Notes under the pieces: model-generated | Told to the model about the DNA's origin: nothing | Database searches by the model: none | What the model saw: the letters and a program-made list of their open reading frames with translations, nothing else | Program-made: the position numbers and the translations under genes | From: JAFNAG01 sp963739235 | Lineage (GTDB): Bacteria; Acidobacteriota; UBA6911 | DNA length: 64,000 bases | Assembly: GCA_963739235.1 (NCBI GenBank) | Contig: CAVTZY010000027.1 | Location: 124,001 to 188,000 of the forward strand | Reading direction: 5' to 3' | Shown: positions 26,520 through 36,406 of the stretch, in pieces | How the letters are laid out: every line of letters begins with the position of its first letter | Numbering within the stretch: position 1 is the stretch's first letter

Positions 26520-27092
26520 GTGCGTAATTCGTTTGGCTGGCAAGGGCGGATCCCCGCACCAATCTGGGTGGCAGGCGTAGGACAAATTCTGTGGTCTTAT
26601 CGATTTTTATTGATCCTGATAGCCGGGATTTCTTGGGCACAAGCCCAGGACATGAATGAGCGCCCCGCGCTCAACGCTTCATCCAAATTCGCCCGTGAGA
26701 TGCTGGCTGCTCACAATGCCATCCGGGCCGATGTGAAGATTCCTCCACTGCAGTGGTCCGAACATCTTGCCTCCGTGGCCCAGGGTTGGGCCAATACACT
26801 TCTGGCGAAACATCAATTCACGCACAGTTCCGATGCGCGTTACGGGGAGAACCTGTTCAACGTCGCCGGCGCAGCCGCGACACCGGCCGTTGCAGTCAAA
26901 GTCTGGGCTTCTGAATCCCGCAATTACGACTATGCTACGAACAGTTGTCGAGGGATTTGTGGCCACTATACCCAGATCGTCTGGCGCGATACCAAGAGTG
27001 TGGGCTGCGCCGTAGCGCGCGGCGGCGGACGTGAAGTCTGGGTGTGCAACTATGATCCCCCGGGAAATTGGCTCGGCCAGCGCCCCTACTGA
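26520..27092 (+). CDS. Secreted CAP-domain (SCP/PR-1-like) protein
   Basis: About 190 residues with an internal hydrophobic signal (LWSYRFLLILIAGISWAQAQ) and a complete CAP domain: MLAAHNAIRADVKIPPLQWS, the first histidine region HQFTHSSDARYGENLF, the second CRGICGHYTQIVWRDTKSVGC and the end VCNYDPPGNWLGQRPY. These carry the His/Glu cluster of the family and two cysteine pairs. CAP proteins are extracellular with roles from lipid binding to protease-like activity; the role here is unknown. GTG 26520 lies six bases after AGGAG and is preferred over GTG 26517. It is divergent from the frameshifted S9 gene. Confidence 0.88.
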   Translation: MRNSFGWQGRIPAPIWVAGVGQILWSYRFLLILIAGISWAQAQDMNERPALNASSKFAREMLAAHNAIRADVKIPPLQWSEHLASVAQGWANTLLAKHQFTHSSDARYGENLFNVAGAAATPAVAVKVWASESRNYDYATNSCRGICGHYTQIVWRDTKSVGCAVARGGGREVWVCNYDPPGNWLGQRPY

Positions 27093-27093
27093 A

Positions 27094-27120
27094 GCCGCAG
27101 ATAAACACAGATGCACGCAG
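27094..27120. repeat. Copy of the dispersed 'ccgcagataaac' intergenic sequence
   Basis: gccgcagataaacacagatg followed by cacgcag lies directly after the CAP gene stop. Related stretches occur at 36106, 41351, 44287, 45611, 45845 (inverted) and 56901. Confidence 0.5.
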
Positions 27121-27374
27121 AGCGAAGGCGAAGGATCAATAGACATGAGACTGTTGTTGCCGTTCTTTTACTTGGTCTCACTCTCTGCGCTGCCGGAACG
27201 CCGAACTCGGGGGTTTCAGCGCTCCCAGCCATCCAGGCTGAGGCTGCTCGGGAACGTGCCTGCACGGGCGACCAGGGCTGCGAATTGGAGGCGCAGCATG
27301 GCCCCCGAAAATTGCCAAAACTCAGGCCCGGAGCGGACAACTGTCAACGAGAGGGTGCGCTATCCGCAGCATTG
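27111..27374. other. Region without an assured gene between CAP and kelch genes
   Basis: A plus-strand frame starting at TTG/ATG near 27111 codes for MHAERRRRINRHETVVAVLL, LGLTLCAAGTP and could be a small lipoprotein-like ORF to 27554, but it runs antisense through the end of the kelch gene and has no good ribosome binding site. It is left unassigned. Confidence 0.3.
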
Positions 27375-29340
27375 CTACTTGGCGGATTGAAGAGGAATTG
27401 GCGGCAACCCAGAGATGAAGTGAACACTGTCATCATGGAGCAAGCTGAACCCGAAAAGCGGCTTATCAGAGTGAATCCTGACATTCGCGACGCTCAACCT
27501 CCCGAGGTTTGGGAAAAACTGATTCAAGTATCGGGCCGTGCGGGTTCCGGGTGACAAGCTCACTGTGTTGGACATATAGAGAGTTCCGTCCGGCGCCCAT
27601 AGTTCAATTTTTGTCACTGCGGTTCCAGCGTTCGCATTGAGAAGAGAGATCCCGGTTAGATAAGTGCCGTCTTGAGCTGCCAAGGGGAAAAGAAAATCGG
27701 TCAAGGGAGTGCCCTGCAGCTCGAAGCTCGTCAGAAAGACTGCATCTGCGTCGGTAAAAGAGATGGTGCCGACTACCAGGTCAACGGTCGTGTCGATCTC
27801 CAGCCAGCCGGAGGCATTCTTCACCTTGGGATCGTTGTTGAATATCGCCATTAGATCGTCTCTCAGTTGCGCACCGGGTGCGAGTGTCACAGCAACAGGG
27901 TTCCCGATCACAGATCCATCGGGATTGTGGAGGACGATGGTAATCCCGGCGGCGCTCTGATTGCCATTGATCACATTCAGGATTGTTTTGAATCCGGGAA
28001 CCGTCACAAACTGTGGCGAATATAGCACGGTTATTCCGCTGAACTTTGACATGTCGATGCCATTCAACACTGCCGTGTCGTTGGCGCCACCATAAAACTC
28101 GGAGAAGGTCAATCCCTGGGTGGATTGGGCCCTAAGATATCCTTCGGTTCCTCCAGCCAACAAGATTGCCGTAAAATTGTTGCGGGCAGAAGACATCGAA
28201 TTCGCCGACTTGGTGAAAGCATCGACGAGGGGATCATAAAGCTCTGCGGAGCTCAGGATGTTGGTGCCGTCGGTGCCGCCAAGAATCAGTACTGTGTTAT
28301 TCGCCAATAGAGTTGCGGCGTGTGTCTTGCGGGCCGTGTTCAGCGTTCCGACCGATGGCAGAAAGGAATTAATCTCCGGAATGTAGAACTCCGCTAAACT
28401 GGTGACACTCGTGGCATCGGTTCCGCCGACGATCAGCACCCTGCCATCAGCCAGGAGGTTCGCCGTATGATAAGCGCGCGCGTGTGTCATCGCGGTGGCC
28501 GTAGCGGTGAAAACGCCGGTCGAAGGATCATAGATCTCCGCCGTACTCACGTAGGCGCCGTTGTATCCCCCTGCAAGCAGCACCTGACCGGTTGGCAACA
28601 TCGTAGCCGTGTGAAAAGCTCGTTTTGTCGTCATTGTTCCCGTTGGAGTAAATGCCCCGGTTCTCGGGTCGTAGAGATCGGCGGTGTCAAGGACCTGGTT
28701 TCCATCCGAGCCTCCTGCGATCAGGACTTTCCCATTCGGGAGCAGGGTTGCCGTGTGATCGCTACGTGATGAGCTCATCACGCCGGCCGTCAGGCTGAAG
28801 GAGTCGCTGGTCGGGATATATGTCTCAGCTGTGTTGCTCGTCGCTACCGGAGTCTGTCCCCCAGCCATCAGAACCCGGCCGTCCTGCAGCAGAGTCGCGG
28901 TTCCCCGATATCGAGCCGTATTCATCGCACCTGAGGTCAGCGTGAACATGAGGCTTACAGGGTCATAGATCTCGGCATTATTCAAAATATTGTTGCTGTT
29001 ATCTCTCCCGCCAGCTATCAAAACCTTGCCGTTGGATAGGAGCGCTGCCATCTGCGACTTTACGGTTTGGTTCAACGCGCCGGTGGTCGCGGTGAAATTG
29101 AGGCCGTCAGGGTCGTAGTACTCTGCTGAATTGAGGGTCCCCGTTGAATTCTCACCTCCTGCAACCAGCACCCTGTTTAATTGAGCTTGTGTGTAAACGG
29201 TCGCAAAGGACTGGGAGTTACGTGAGCCATTCGAGACGGAAGTGCCGGTGCGTTTCTCCATGACGGATCCATCTTTGACGATGCGGGACAAGTCGAAGGT
29301 CGCCGAGCTGTAGTTACGATTCAGGAAACTGAGCTCCCGT
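27375..29340 (-). CDS. Giant kelch/YVTN protein, C-terminal part (frameshifted)
   Basis: Carries a second set of about seven kelch repeats (NSAEYYDPDGLNFTATTGAL...KVLIAGG type, near 50 residues each), then two Ig-like or beta-sandwich domains ending LLHDDSVHFISGLPPIPLQS. The natural continuation from the upstream piece is FLNRNYSSATFDLSRIVKDG, which lies in this frame, whereas the upstream frame ends GNTTGAQFPES at a stop at 29314. A single indel at about 29321-29345 joins them. The last 110 residues resemble the C-terminus of the secreted protein at 57278, suggesting a shared surface or sorting module. Probably extracellular; ligand unknown. Confidence 0.75.
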
Positions 29341-32001
29341 GGTATTTCCGGACTGTCTTGAGATCTCGGGGATGATCCAGTCATATATCGACTCGCTGAG
29401 TAGCGGCGCGCCGTCGCACTGGTCAATAAAGGAGCCTATCCAAGATCCTTTTACCGTTCCAAATGAGACGTAGCCAACCAGGCTAGGCTGGTCGCTGACG
29501 ATCGATAACCATCCAGTCTGCTCCGTCTGTCCATCGAATGTAAACAATTGATCAACCGTTGTGGAAAGCTGGCCATTCGGGGGCAGGGTCAACTCTACCG
29601 GGTTTATGATGTTCGTACCAGTAACGGCACTGCCGAAGTCCGACATGGCGGTGATCTTGACGTTGGCTGCCGTGAGGGACGGATTGATGAGAGAGAGGCC
29701 GGTGAATTTACCAATGCCGCTCTCGAATTTAGTACTGTTGAGAACCGTGTCGGAGGCGATGAGCGCAATGTTATTGGTTATGAAATTTAGTGCCGCAAAT
29801 GTCTTGCCGTCCGGCGTTACCGCCACGCTTGAAGTTTGGTCCACGCCTAGATTTGGATCGTCGCCTGCGTTCAGCTCGCCAACGACTGCTACCGAGGCCA
29901 GGTCCTGTTTGACGAAGAGATCGGAGGTTGCCGAAGCATAGTAAGCGTATCTGGAGTCCGGCGAAAAAACGAGGTTTGAAGATCCCAGCGGTTCCCCCTG
30001 TGCTGAGAGTTCCTTGCTGGAAGCCGGATCGGCCACAGGGACGACGAAAAGGCTGCTCTGGGTCAGGATTACCCAATATTTTCCATCCGGCGTCAATGCC
30101 GTAAAACCTGGCGCGTTTGACATTGTTGCTGTGGCAAGAATTTCTCCCGTGGAAACTTTGAAAACGAACGCAGTATACAGGCCACTGGAATTCTGACCTC
30201 GGCTGGCGATAATTCCCGAATAGCCGTCTGCAGAGAGTACCGCGTTGTTGGAGATGGTGAAGTCGCCGGCTGAATCGGTATCCGTAGCTTTCAGGACATT
30301 TGTCTGCTTCAAATTGGCAGAACTTGCGAAAACTAATTGCTCTGCAATTGTATCAACTACAATAAGAGTGGAATCGTCAGGAGTAAGTGTGATCTGGGCC
30401 GGCGCCTGCAGGCCGGTGAGACGCCCCAATTCCCTTCCATCCGGCAAGCTGAACTTGATGACCTCACCGGTTCCTGTCGAGGAGACGTATCCTTGGCCAC
30501 CGTTGTGAGAAACTGCCACTATGCTGCCATATCCGAATTGAGCATTGGAGAAAGTTAGAGTGGATATAAGCCGCTGGCTGGTTATGTCGATCAGAAAGAT
30601 CCGATTATCCAAAACCGACATCACTGCCAATGTGCGGCCGTCGGGCAGGGGAGTGATATAGTCTGGTTTACCTCCGGTTTCGATGCTGCTCAACACTTCT
30701 CCGGTCAACGCAGAAAAAACCAACACTGCGCCGGATCCCGTATATGAAACGAAACCCCTGGTCGAGTCACTGGAAAAAACGATGTTTGGGGAGGTATTGT
30801 CAGTGCTATCCAGGTTAATGTCGAACACGAGCAACTTTCCGTTCTGGCCACCGGTAAACAACACCTTGCCATCTGCCAGCAGGGTCGCGGTATGACCTTG
30901 TCGTGCCGAAGCCATGCGGCCAGGCGTCGCCGTGAAAGTCCTACTGGAGGGATCGTAGAGCTCGGCTGTGGCCACCTGGCTGCCGTTCGAGCCGCCGGCG
31001 ATCAACACCTTTCCGTTAGCCAGCAGTGTTGCCGTGAGTCCGTCCCGAGCGGTGGTCAACTGGCCGGCGGTTGCTGCAAAGGTGGAAGTGGCCGGGTTGT
31101 AGGTCTCGGCCGCGGCGAGAGGGCTTCCATTAGAGCCGCCGGCAAGTAGCACTGTACCATCCGGCATTGACACTGCCGCATGGTTGAAGCGTGCTACTGT
31201 CAGCGTACTGGCGAGGGTTCGACTGGCTTGGCTCGAGGGAGTATAAATCACCGCCGAGTTCAGATATTTACTGTCGTTAAGCCCCCCGGCAATCAGGACC
31301 TCACCGGTAGACATCAATGTTGCGGTATGGTTTGCGCGAGTATCGTTGGTTGTCGCGCCGATCTCTATGAACTGGTGGAGATTCGGATTAAATAACTCCA
31401 ACGTCTTCAGATAGCTGCCGTTATAACCGCCGGCAATCAGCACATCGCCACCCGGCAGCAGGGTGGCGGTGTGGAAAGCACGAGCTTCATTGAGATTATT
31501 TGACAACTGGGAGAAGACCCCCGTCGCAGGATTGAAGAGTTCGGCCGTGTTAAGATAATTGCCGTTGTACCCGCCCACGATGAGGACCATGCCGTTATGC
31601 AATAGCGTTGCCGTATGGCCCCTGCGACCGGCATTCATTGACGATTCCACTGTCTTCGAAGTCGTCGGATCGACTGTTGTCGTCCCGGCAAAGGTTCTTG
31701 TCAAAGGGTCATAGATTTCAGCGGTTTTGAGGTAGTCGACATCGCCTACGCCACCGGTAATGAGCACCTTGCCATTGGGCAGTCTGGTTTCCGTGTGCCC
31801 CAGGCGTCCCACTGACATCGTGCCGGCCGCTCCAGAAAAAATCCCGCTGGCGGGATCGTAGGTTTCCGCAGTGTCGTTGATTCGGCTCTTGTTAGGCTCG
31901 ACTTTGGCCACCACCCGATTCTGAGCGCGAAAATCGGGGGGCCATGCGAAAAGAATCAAGCAGATAATGAATGGAACATAAGTCCGGTGTTTCACAAACA
32001 T
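29335..32001 (-). CDS. Giant kelch/YVTN protein, N-terminal part (frameshifted)
   Basis: The ATG at 32001 follows AGGAGG by seven bases and gives a signal peptide (MFVKHRTYVPFIICLILFAW, cleaved near FRAQN). About seven kelch repeats follow (TAETYDPASG, TAEIYDPLTRTF, TAELFNPATGVF and so on, each with a GHTATLLxxGKVLIAGG strand), predicted to form one seven-bladed propeller. Then comes a YVTN-type propeller (about residues 400-700) and an Ig-like domain. With the C-terminal piece the full protein is about 1,540 residues: two kelch propellers around one YVTN propeller. Such proteins are extracellular and bind ligands or polysaccharide. It is divergent from the TonB receptor. Confidence 0.8.
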
Positions 32002-32302
32002 GCCACTTCCTCCTGGGGCCGGCCATTCAACGGAGAGAACCTCGCAGCAAACAGCGAGATCGGTGAATGAGACTCGATATTCTAGCTCAACCCGAAACAA
32101 ATGAATACGGCTAACGGCGTTATTTGTGACAGGCGCATGGTTCTCCTGAGTTGATCGTTGATTTGCGATGGAGAAAAGCCAGTGGGCTTGTAACAATCGT
32201 CTCCGTAGTCGTAGTAAGTATAAGTACTCTAGGCTTGAGGTAAAGGGGATTTTTCTGTATCATGAGGATTTCCTTTCAACTCATGCAAGTTAGGAGATAT
32301 GC
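32002..32302. other. Divergent promoter region of kelch and TonB-receptor genes
   Basis: About 300 bases, AT-richer than the flanks, without a gene. A sigma-70-like promoter for the receptor gene is given separately. The palindromic agtataagtact at about 32219-32230 might be an operator. Confidence 0.5.
32237..32265 (+). promoter_or_regulatory. Sigma-70-like promoter of the TonB receptor gene
   Basis: TTGAGG (32237-32242) and TATCAT (32260-32265) are separated by 17 bases. Transcription would start near 32272, about 30 bases before GTG 32303. Confidence 0.45.
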
Positions 32303-35300
32303 GTGACTTACAGATTCAGAGTTGGATTTCTTATCATCATGGGCTTGGTGATTCTTGGTCGGAACGTCGATGCGCAGGTGATCTCTGCTCGGTTGATGGG
32401 GATGGTCCGGGATAGCTCCGGAGCAGTTGTATCCGGCGCCAGAGTTGTCGCGAATAACCTCGACCGTGGGCTGAGAATCGAGGTTTTGACTGACGAACAG
32501 GGGTTGTTTCTTTTCCCCTCTCTCCCGCCCGGGGAATTCACCGTAACCGTGGAAGCTAAAGGTTTCCGGCCGGGTGTTTACACCGGCGTTTTCCTGGAAA
32601 TCAACCAAACCCTGGATCTCAGCTTGAGTCTGCAGGTCGGCGATGCAACTGGAAGTCCAATAACGAAAAGCGCCACCGAACTGATAACCATCCCGGGTTC
32701 TCAGATTTCACGCACATTTTCCCTGGGTGATATCGAGATTCTTCCGCAATTGACACGGCTGCCGATCACGCTGGGAGTCTTTCAGCCGGGCGTGCAGGTG
32801 GAGGGGGGGAATGAAGGAACTTCTCGCATCAATGGAACGCGCCAAGGCAGCAATAACCTGACCTTGGACAGCACGGATGTGAGCGATCCCGTGGCACCCA
32901 GCCTTGGGTTATCACTGGCCGCAATCAACACCGACTCCATCGCGCAGGTCCGCGTGATAACAGCCGGTGCGAAGGCTGAATACGGCCGCAATGCGGGGGC
33001 ACAGGTCTTGCTAGTAACGCGATCAGGCGGCAATCGCTGGGCAGGAAGTGGTTACGAATATCTCCAGAATGCCGCTTTTAATGCCAACGACTTCTTCAAC
33101 AACGCCGTTGACGCCAAGAGGCCCAAGTCCAATCAGAATGTATTCGGCTTCTCCTTGGGCGGTCCACTCATCGCGAACCGCACTTCGATATTCGGCAATT
33201 ATGAGGGCAACCGGTTCAATAAGGAGATCGTGCGCAACCGTACGGTCCTCACATCTTATGCCAAGTCGGGCCTTTTCACGTATCTACCCCGGGTACCTGA
33301 TGCAAGTAATGATGTAGCGACCTACGACATCGTGAAAAATGATCCTCGAGGGCTGGGGATTGATCCTCAGGTTGCCAAAGCCCTCAGTTTACTCCCCAAT
33401 CCCAACAACGGGGCTGTCGGTGATGGCCTGAATTCCGCAGGATACCGGTTCAATAATCCGATTGACGGCAGGAAAGATCAGTTCACGATCCGCGTCGACC
33501 ACAACCTGACAAACAATCACCGAGTTTTTTATCGTCAAAGCTGGTCGCAGGACAACCAGGTGGATTGGCGCAACAATGCCGACGCCACTTTTTCCGGCCA
33601 GCCCAGCGGGAGGGAAAAGGGGCGTCAGTGGGGATTCTCATTGGGGTCTGACTGGGCGATCACAGCGCACGCAGTGAACGAGTTCCGCCTCGGTCGGCAG
33701 AGCGCGTCCAGCTCTCTGCTTCGCCCTGCCCGTCTATCGGCGCCTATGATGATTTCCGGCCTGTGGACTGATCCGCTGAATCCCGATTTTCCTTCCGCCG
33801 GAGGTTCACGCCTCTATGAGATTTCTGACAATTTAACTGTTTTCCGAGAGAAGCACGCCCTTAAAGCCGGAGTTAACGTGCGGTTCACATCACAAAATCT
33901 GTCAAGCGCAGCGGGCACCTATCCCGACGTGACGTTCGGGACGTCCTTTGGCAACGCCCCTCCCGCCTCCATTGGCCCGGGCAGCACGGCACTGACAACG
34001 GACGAACAGCAGACTTTCGAATTGCTCTACAATGCGCTGCTGGGGCGGATGGAACAGGTAACCCAGAAATTTTATAGCGACCTGAAGACCATCCAGACGT
34101 CGGGCACTTCTCGGGTACGCGACTATCACTTCCGCGAGTACGGTTTCTTCCTACAGGATGATTGGAAGTTGAGGAAAAACCTAACCGTGAGCCTGGGGGT
34201 TCGATACGAATTAAGTGGAGCACCCTCCGAGAGCAATGGGCTGCAAGGCGTGCTCGACCAGGCTTCATCTCTGGCGGGCCAATCCGCCCAAATCGATAAT
34301 TTTACGGTTCAGCCCGGTAGCGCCTGGTACAAAACCGATTCGAACAACTTCGGGCCTCGGTTCGGCTTTGCGTGGAATCCTCCGGGTTACAACACGCTTA
34401 CAGTCCGCGGAGGCTATGGAATCTTTTATGACCGCCTCGCCGGGGCTGCGACAAATTTCGTGGACGCCAATACCCCGGGCTTTGTCCAGATGGGGACGGT
34501 CTTTCCCAACCAATCATCAAACGACATCAGAATCAGCAACGGAATCCCCCTTCCTGTGCCGCCCGGCGCTCCCACGCTCATCCAGCCCGCCACCCGCTCC
34601 ACTTCAGCCGCCGTTTTTGATCCACAGCTGAAAAACGGCTATGTTCAGGCATTCAACTTGACCCTGCAGAAGGAGTTCTTCACCAACACCGTCGTCGAGG
34701 CAAGTTATGTGGGCACCCGTGGTATCGATCTTTTCATGAACCTGAATCTTAACCAGGTTAAGATCGCAGGAGATTTCCTGCAATCTTTTAAAGAAATCCA
34801 GGCTTTTCGGAATTCGCTCACACCCGTTCCGACATCCAACACCCTGGTGCGTCTCTTTGGATCTGTGAACGGAGCTGTCAAAACAATTGGGGGCGCCACC
34901 TTCGACCAGGGATTGATAGGCGCCGCAGCGGACACGGTGGATCGCACGTATTTCAGCCGTTATTCCGCGGCAGGGCTTTCCAGTTACTACCTCCGGAACT
35001 TCCCACAATTCAACCAGTTGATTGTGGGAACAGATCAGGGCCGTTCCTACTACGACTCCTTTCAGGTGCGCGTCCGTCACCGGATGGGCGGGCTGAATGT
35101 GGATGCCGCCTATACCTGGAGCAAATCGCTCGACACTGTCTCCGTGGATGCCGGAGGGTTTACCGGCCCCATCGACAACTTCAATGTCTATCTGAACAAG
35201 GGGCATAGTGATGCAGACCGGCAGCATGTGGTCAGTGCCACGATTACCTATGCCCTGCCAGCGCCAGCCAAAACCCGGAATCGCGATGCTTCGGCATGGA

Positions 35301-35773
35301 TTGATGCGATTGCCCGCGGGTGGAACGTCGGGCTGCTTACCCTTTGGGAAAGTGGATTGCCATTCACGGTCAGCTCGGGGCGCCAAACCTCAGCTGCCGG
35401 CGTGGACAGCTGGGTCGATTACTCAGGCAACCACAATATCGGCAGCGAGATCCGCTCATCCAATGGGGTCTATTACTTTTATGCGGAGCAGGTGCGGACC
35501 TTCACCTTCCCTGCAGAAGGAGAGATTGGCACTTCGGGACGGAATAGTTTTCGGGGACCTCGCTACTTCGACATAGATATATCAGTGGTGAAGGACTTTC
35601 GAGTGAGTGTTTCCCAGAAGTTCTCGTTGCGTGTCGAGGCCTATAATGTGTTAAACAAGACGAACTTCGGCTTGCCCACAACCAATCTCTCTTCGCCGAG
35701 TACCTTCGGAAGGATCAGCTCGACTGTTGGAAATCCGCGCACTCTTCAGATTGCCCTGCGCTACGGCTTTTGA
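32303..35773 (+). CDS. Oar-like TonB-dependent outer-membrane receptor
   Basis: 1,156 residues. GTG 32303 follows AGGAG by six bases. A signal peptide (FLIIMGLVILGRNVDAQ) is followed by a carboxypeptidase-regulatory-like domain (about 28-112: MGMVRDSSGAVVSGARVVAN ... FPSLPPGEFTVTVEAKGF), a plug domain (about 150-260) with INGTRQGSNNLTLDSTDVSD and VRVITAGAKAEYGRNAGAQV, and a large beta-barrel. The C-terminus LQIALRYGF ends in phenylalanine, as expected for Bam-assembled barrels. This is the acidobacterial Oar/CarboxypepD-reg receptor type, thought to take up or bind proteins, peptides or complex glycans. The divergent neighbour is a giant secreted kelch protein, so both may act at the cell surface on one polymer. 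Ligand unknown. Confidence 0.9.
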   Translation: MTYRFRVGFLIIMGLVILGRNVDAQVISARLMGMVRDSSGAVVSGARVVANNLDRGLRIEVLTDEQGLFLFPSLPPGEFTVTVEAKGFRPGVYTGVFLEINQTLDLSLSLQVGDATGSPITKSATELITIPGSQISRTFSLGDIEILPQLTRLPITLGVFQPGVQVEGGNEGTSRINGTRQGSNNLTLDSTDVSDPVAPSLGLSLAAINTDSIAQVRVITAGAKAEYGRNAGAQVLLVTRSGGNRWAGSGYEYLQNAAFNANDFFNNAVDAKRPKSNQNVFGFSLGGPLIANRTSIFGNYEGNRFNKEIVRNRTVLTSYAKSGLFTYLPRVPDASNDVATYDIVKNDPRGLGIDPQVAKALSLLPNPNNGAVGDGLNSAGYRFNNPIDGRKDQFTIRVDHNLTNNHRVFYRQSWSQDNQVDWRNNADATFSGQPSGREKGRQWGFSLGSDWAITAHAVNEFRLGRQSASSSLLRPARLSAPMMISGLWTDPLNPDFPSAGGSRLYEISDNLTVFREKHALKAGVNVRFTSQNLSSAAGTYPDVTFGTSFGNAPPASIGPGSTALTTDEQQTFELLYNALLGRMEQVTQKFYSDLKTIQTSGTSRVRDYHFREYGFFLQDDWKLRKNLTVSLGVRYELSGAPSESNGLQGVLDQASSLAGQSAQIDNFTVQPGSAWYKTDSNNFGPRFGFAWNPPGYNTLTVRGGYGIFYDRLAGAATNFVDANTPGFVQMGTVFPNQSSNDIRISNGIPLPVPPGAPTLIQPATRSTSAAVFDPQLKNGYVQAFNLTLQKEFFTNTVVEASYVGTRGIDLFMNLNLNQVKIAGDFLQSFKEIQAFRNSLTPVPTSNTLVRLFGSVNGAVKTIGGATFDQGLIGAAADTVDRTYFSRYSAAGLSSYYLRNFPQFNQLIVGTDQGRSYYDSFQVRVRHRMGGLNVDAAYTWSKSLDTVSVDAGGFTGPIDNFNVYLNKGHSDADRQHVVSATITYALPAPAKTRNRDASAWIDAIARGWNVGLLTLWESGLPFTVSSGRQTSAAGVDSWVDYSGNHNIGSEIRSSNGVYYFYAEQVRTFTFPAEGEIGTSGRNSFRGPRYFDIDISVVKDFRVSVSQKFSLRVEAYNVLNKTNFGLPTTNLSSPSTFGRISSTVGNPRTLQIALRYGF

Positions 35774-36406
35774 GACCTGACGTGCAGGCGATCCTTCCAG
35801 GCAAAGAAGTGTGTGTACGGCAGAACGACGATGCGCTGGTCTAGACCGTGCAAAGAACTTGTCAAATACGTGAATTGCTCCCGCGACACTCATACGTTCC
35901 AGTTATTCACCTTCACGATGATTTCTCCTCTCGTTACATGGTCCGCTGATGACTCCGGAATCCGCGTGCATGAAGCGACTGCAGACTGCACTTCATGCCG
36001 ATCGTACCGCGTCGTGATATCAACACGCTCTGACCGCGCAGAGAGTCGAAGCGATTATTGGCCAACTGGGATCGAAGCCTGCACCGCGAAGTAAAGTTCC
36101 GGTTCTAACCGCAGATGAACGATGATGTTTGACGCGGCCAAGCTTCTGCGTGTTCTTCGTGGCTGGCTCTTGTTCTCCGCAGGTCACCCGCAGCACCTGG
36201 AGCACAGCAAATTCCTCTTGTGCTCATGAGTTGAAAATCTTATAAGGTGAGCCTGTCTGGAGCCTTGGAAGGCCAGCGGATGCTTTTGTCCCTGGACTGT
36301 GACGGCCCTGGATTCACGCCAAGCCGAACCGGTCGTCCGCCCGGATGTTCGAGCATGTGCGGCAAGCGTTTTCCGGCTGCGCCGTTTGTGAAAGGAGTTA
36401 GGCACC
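35774..36406. other. Intergenic region with a dispersed-repeat copy
   Basis: 630 bases between receptor and oxidoreductase genes without a supported gene. The stretch 36106-36183 (taaccgcagatgaac ... cttctgcg ... ttcttcgtgg) belongs to the dispersed intergenic family. The rest shows no clear structure. Confidence 0.5.
36106..36183. repeat. Copy of the dispersed 'aaccgcagat' element
   Basis: aaccgcagatgaacgatgat at the left and cttctgcgtgttcttcgtgg at the right are characteristic phrases of this family, seen also at 27094, 45611 and 45845. Confidence 0.45.

Noticed and set aside
27111..27554. 147-residue ORF with lipoprotein-like start
   Set aside because: No ribosome binding site, overlaps the kelch gene antisense, and composition is not protein-like after residue 60.
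28400..31900. Tandem DNA repeats of about 150 bases
   Set aside because: They are the coding repeats of the kelch propeller blades, not a separate repeat element.
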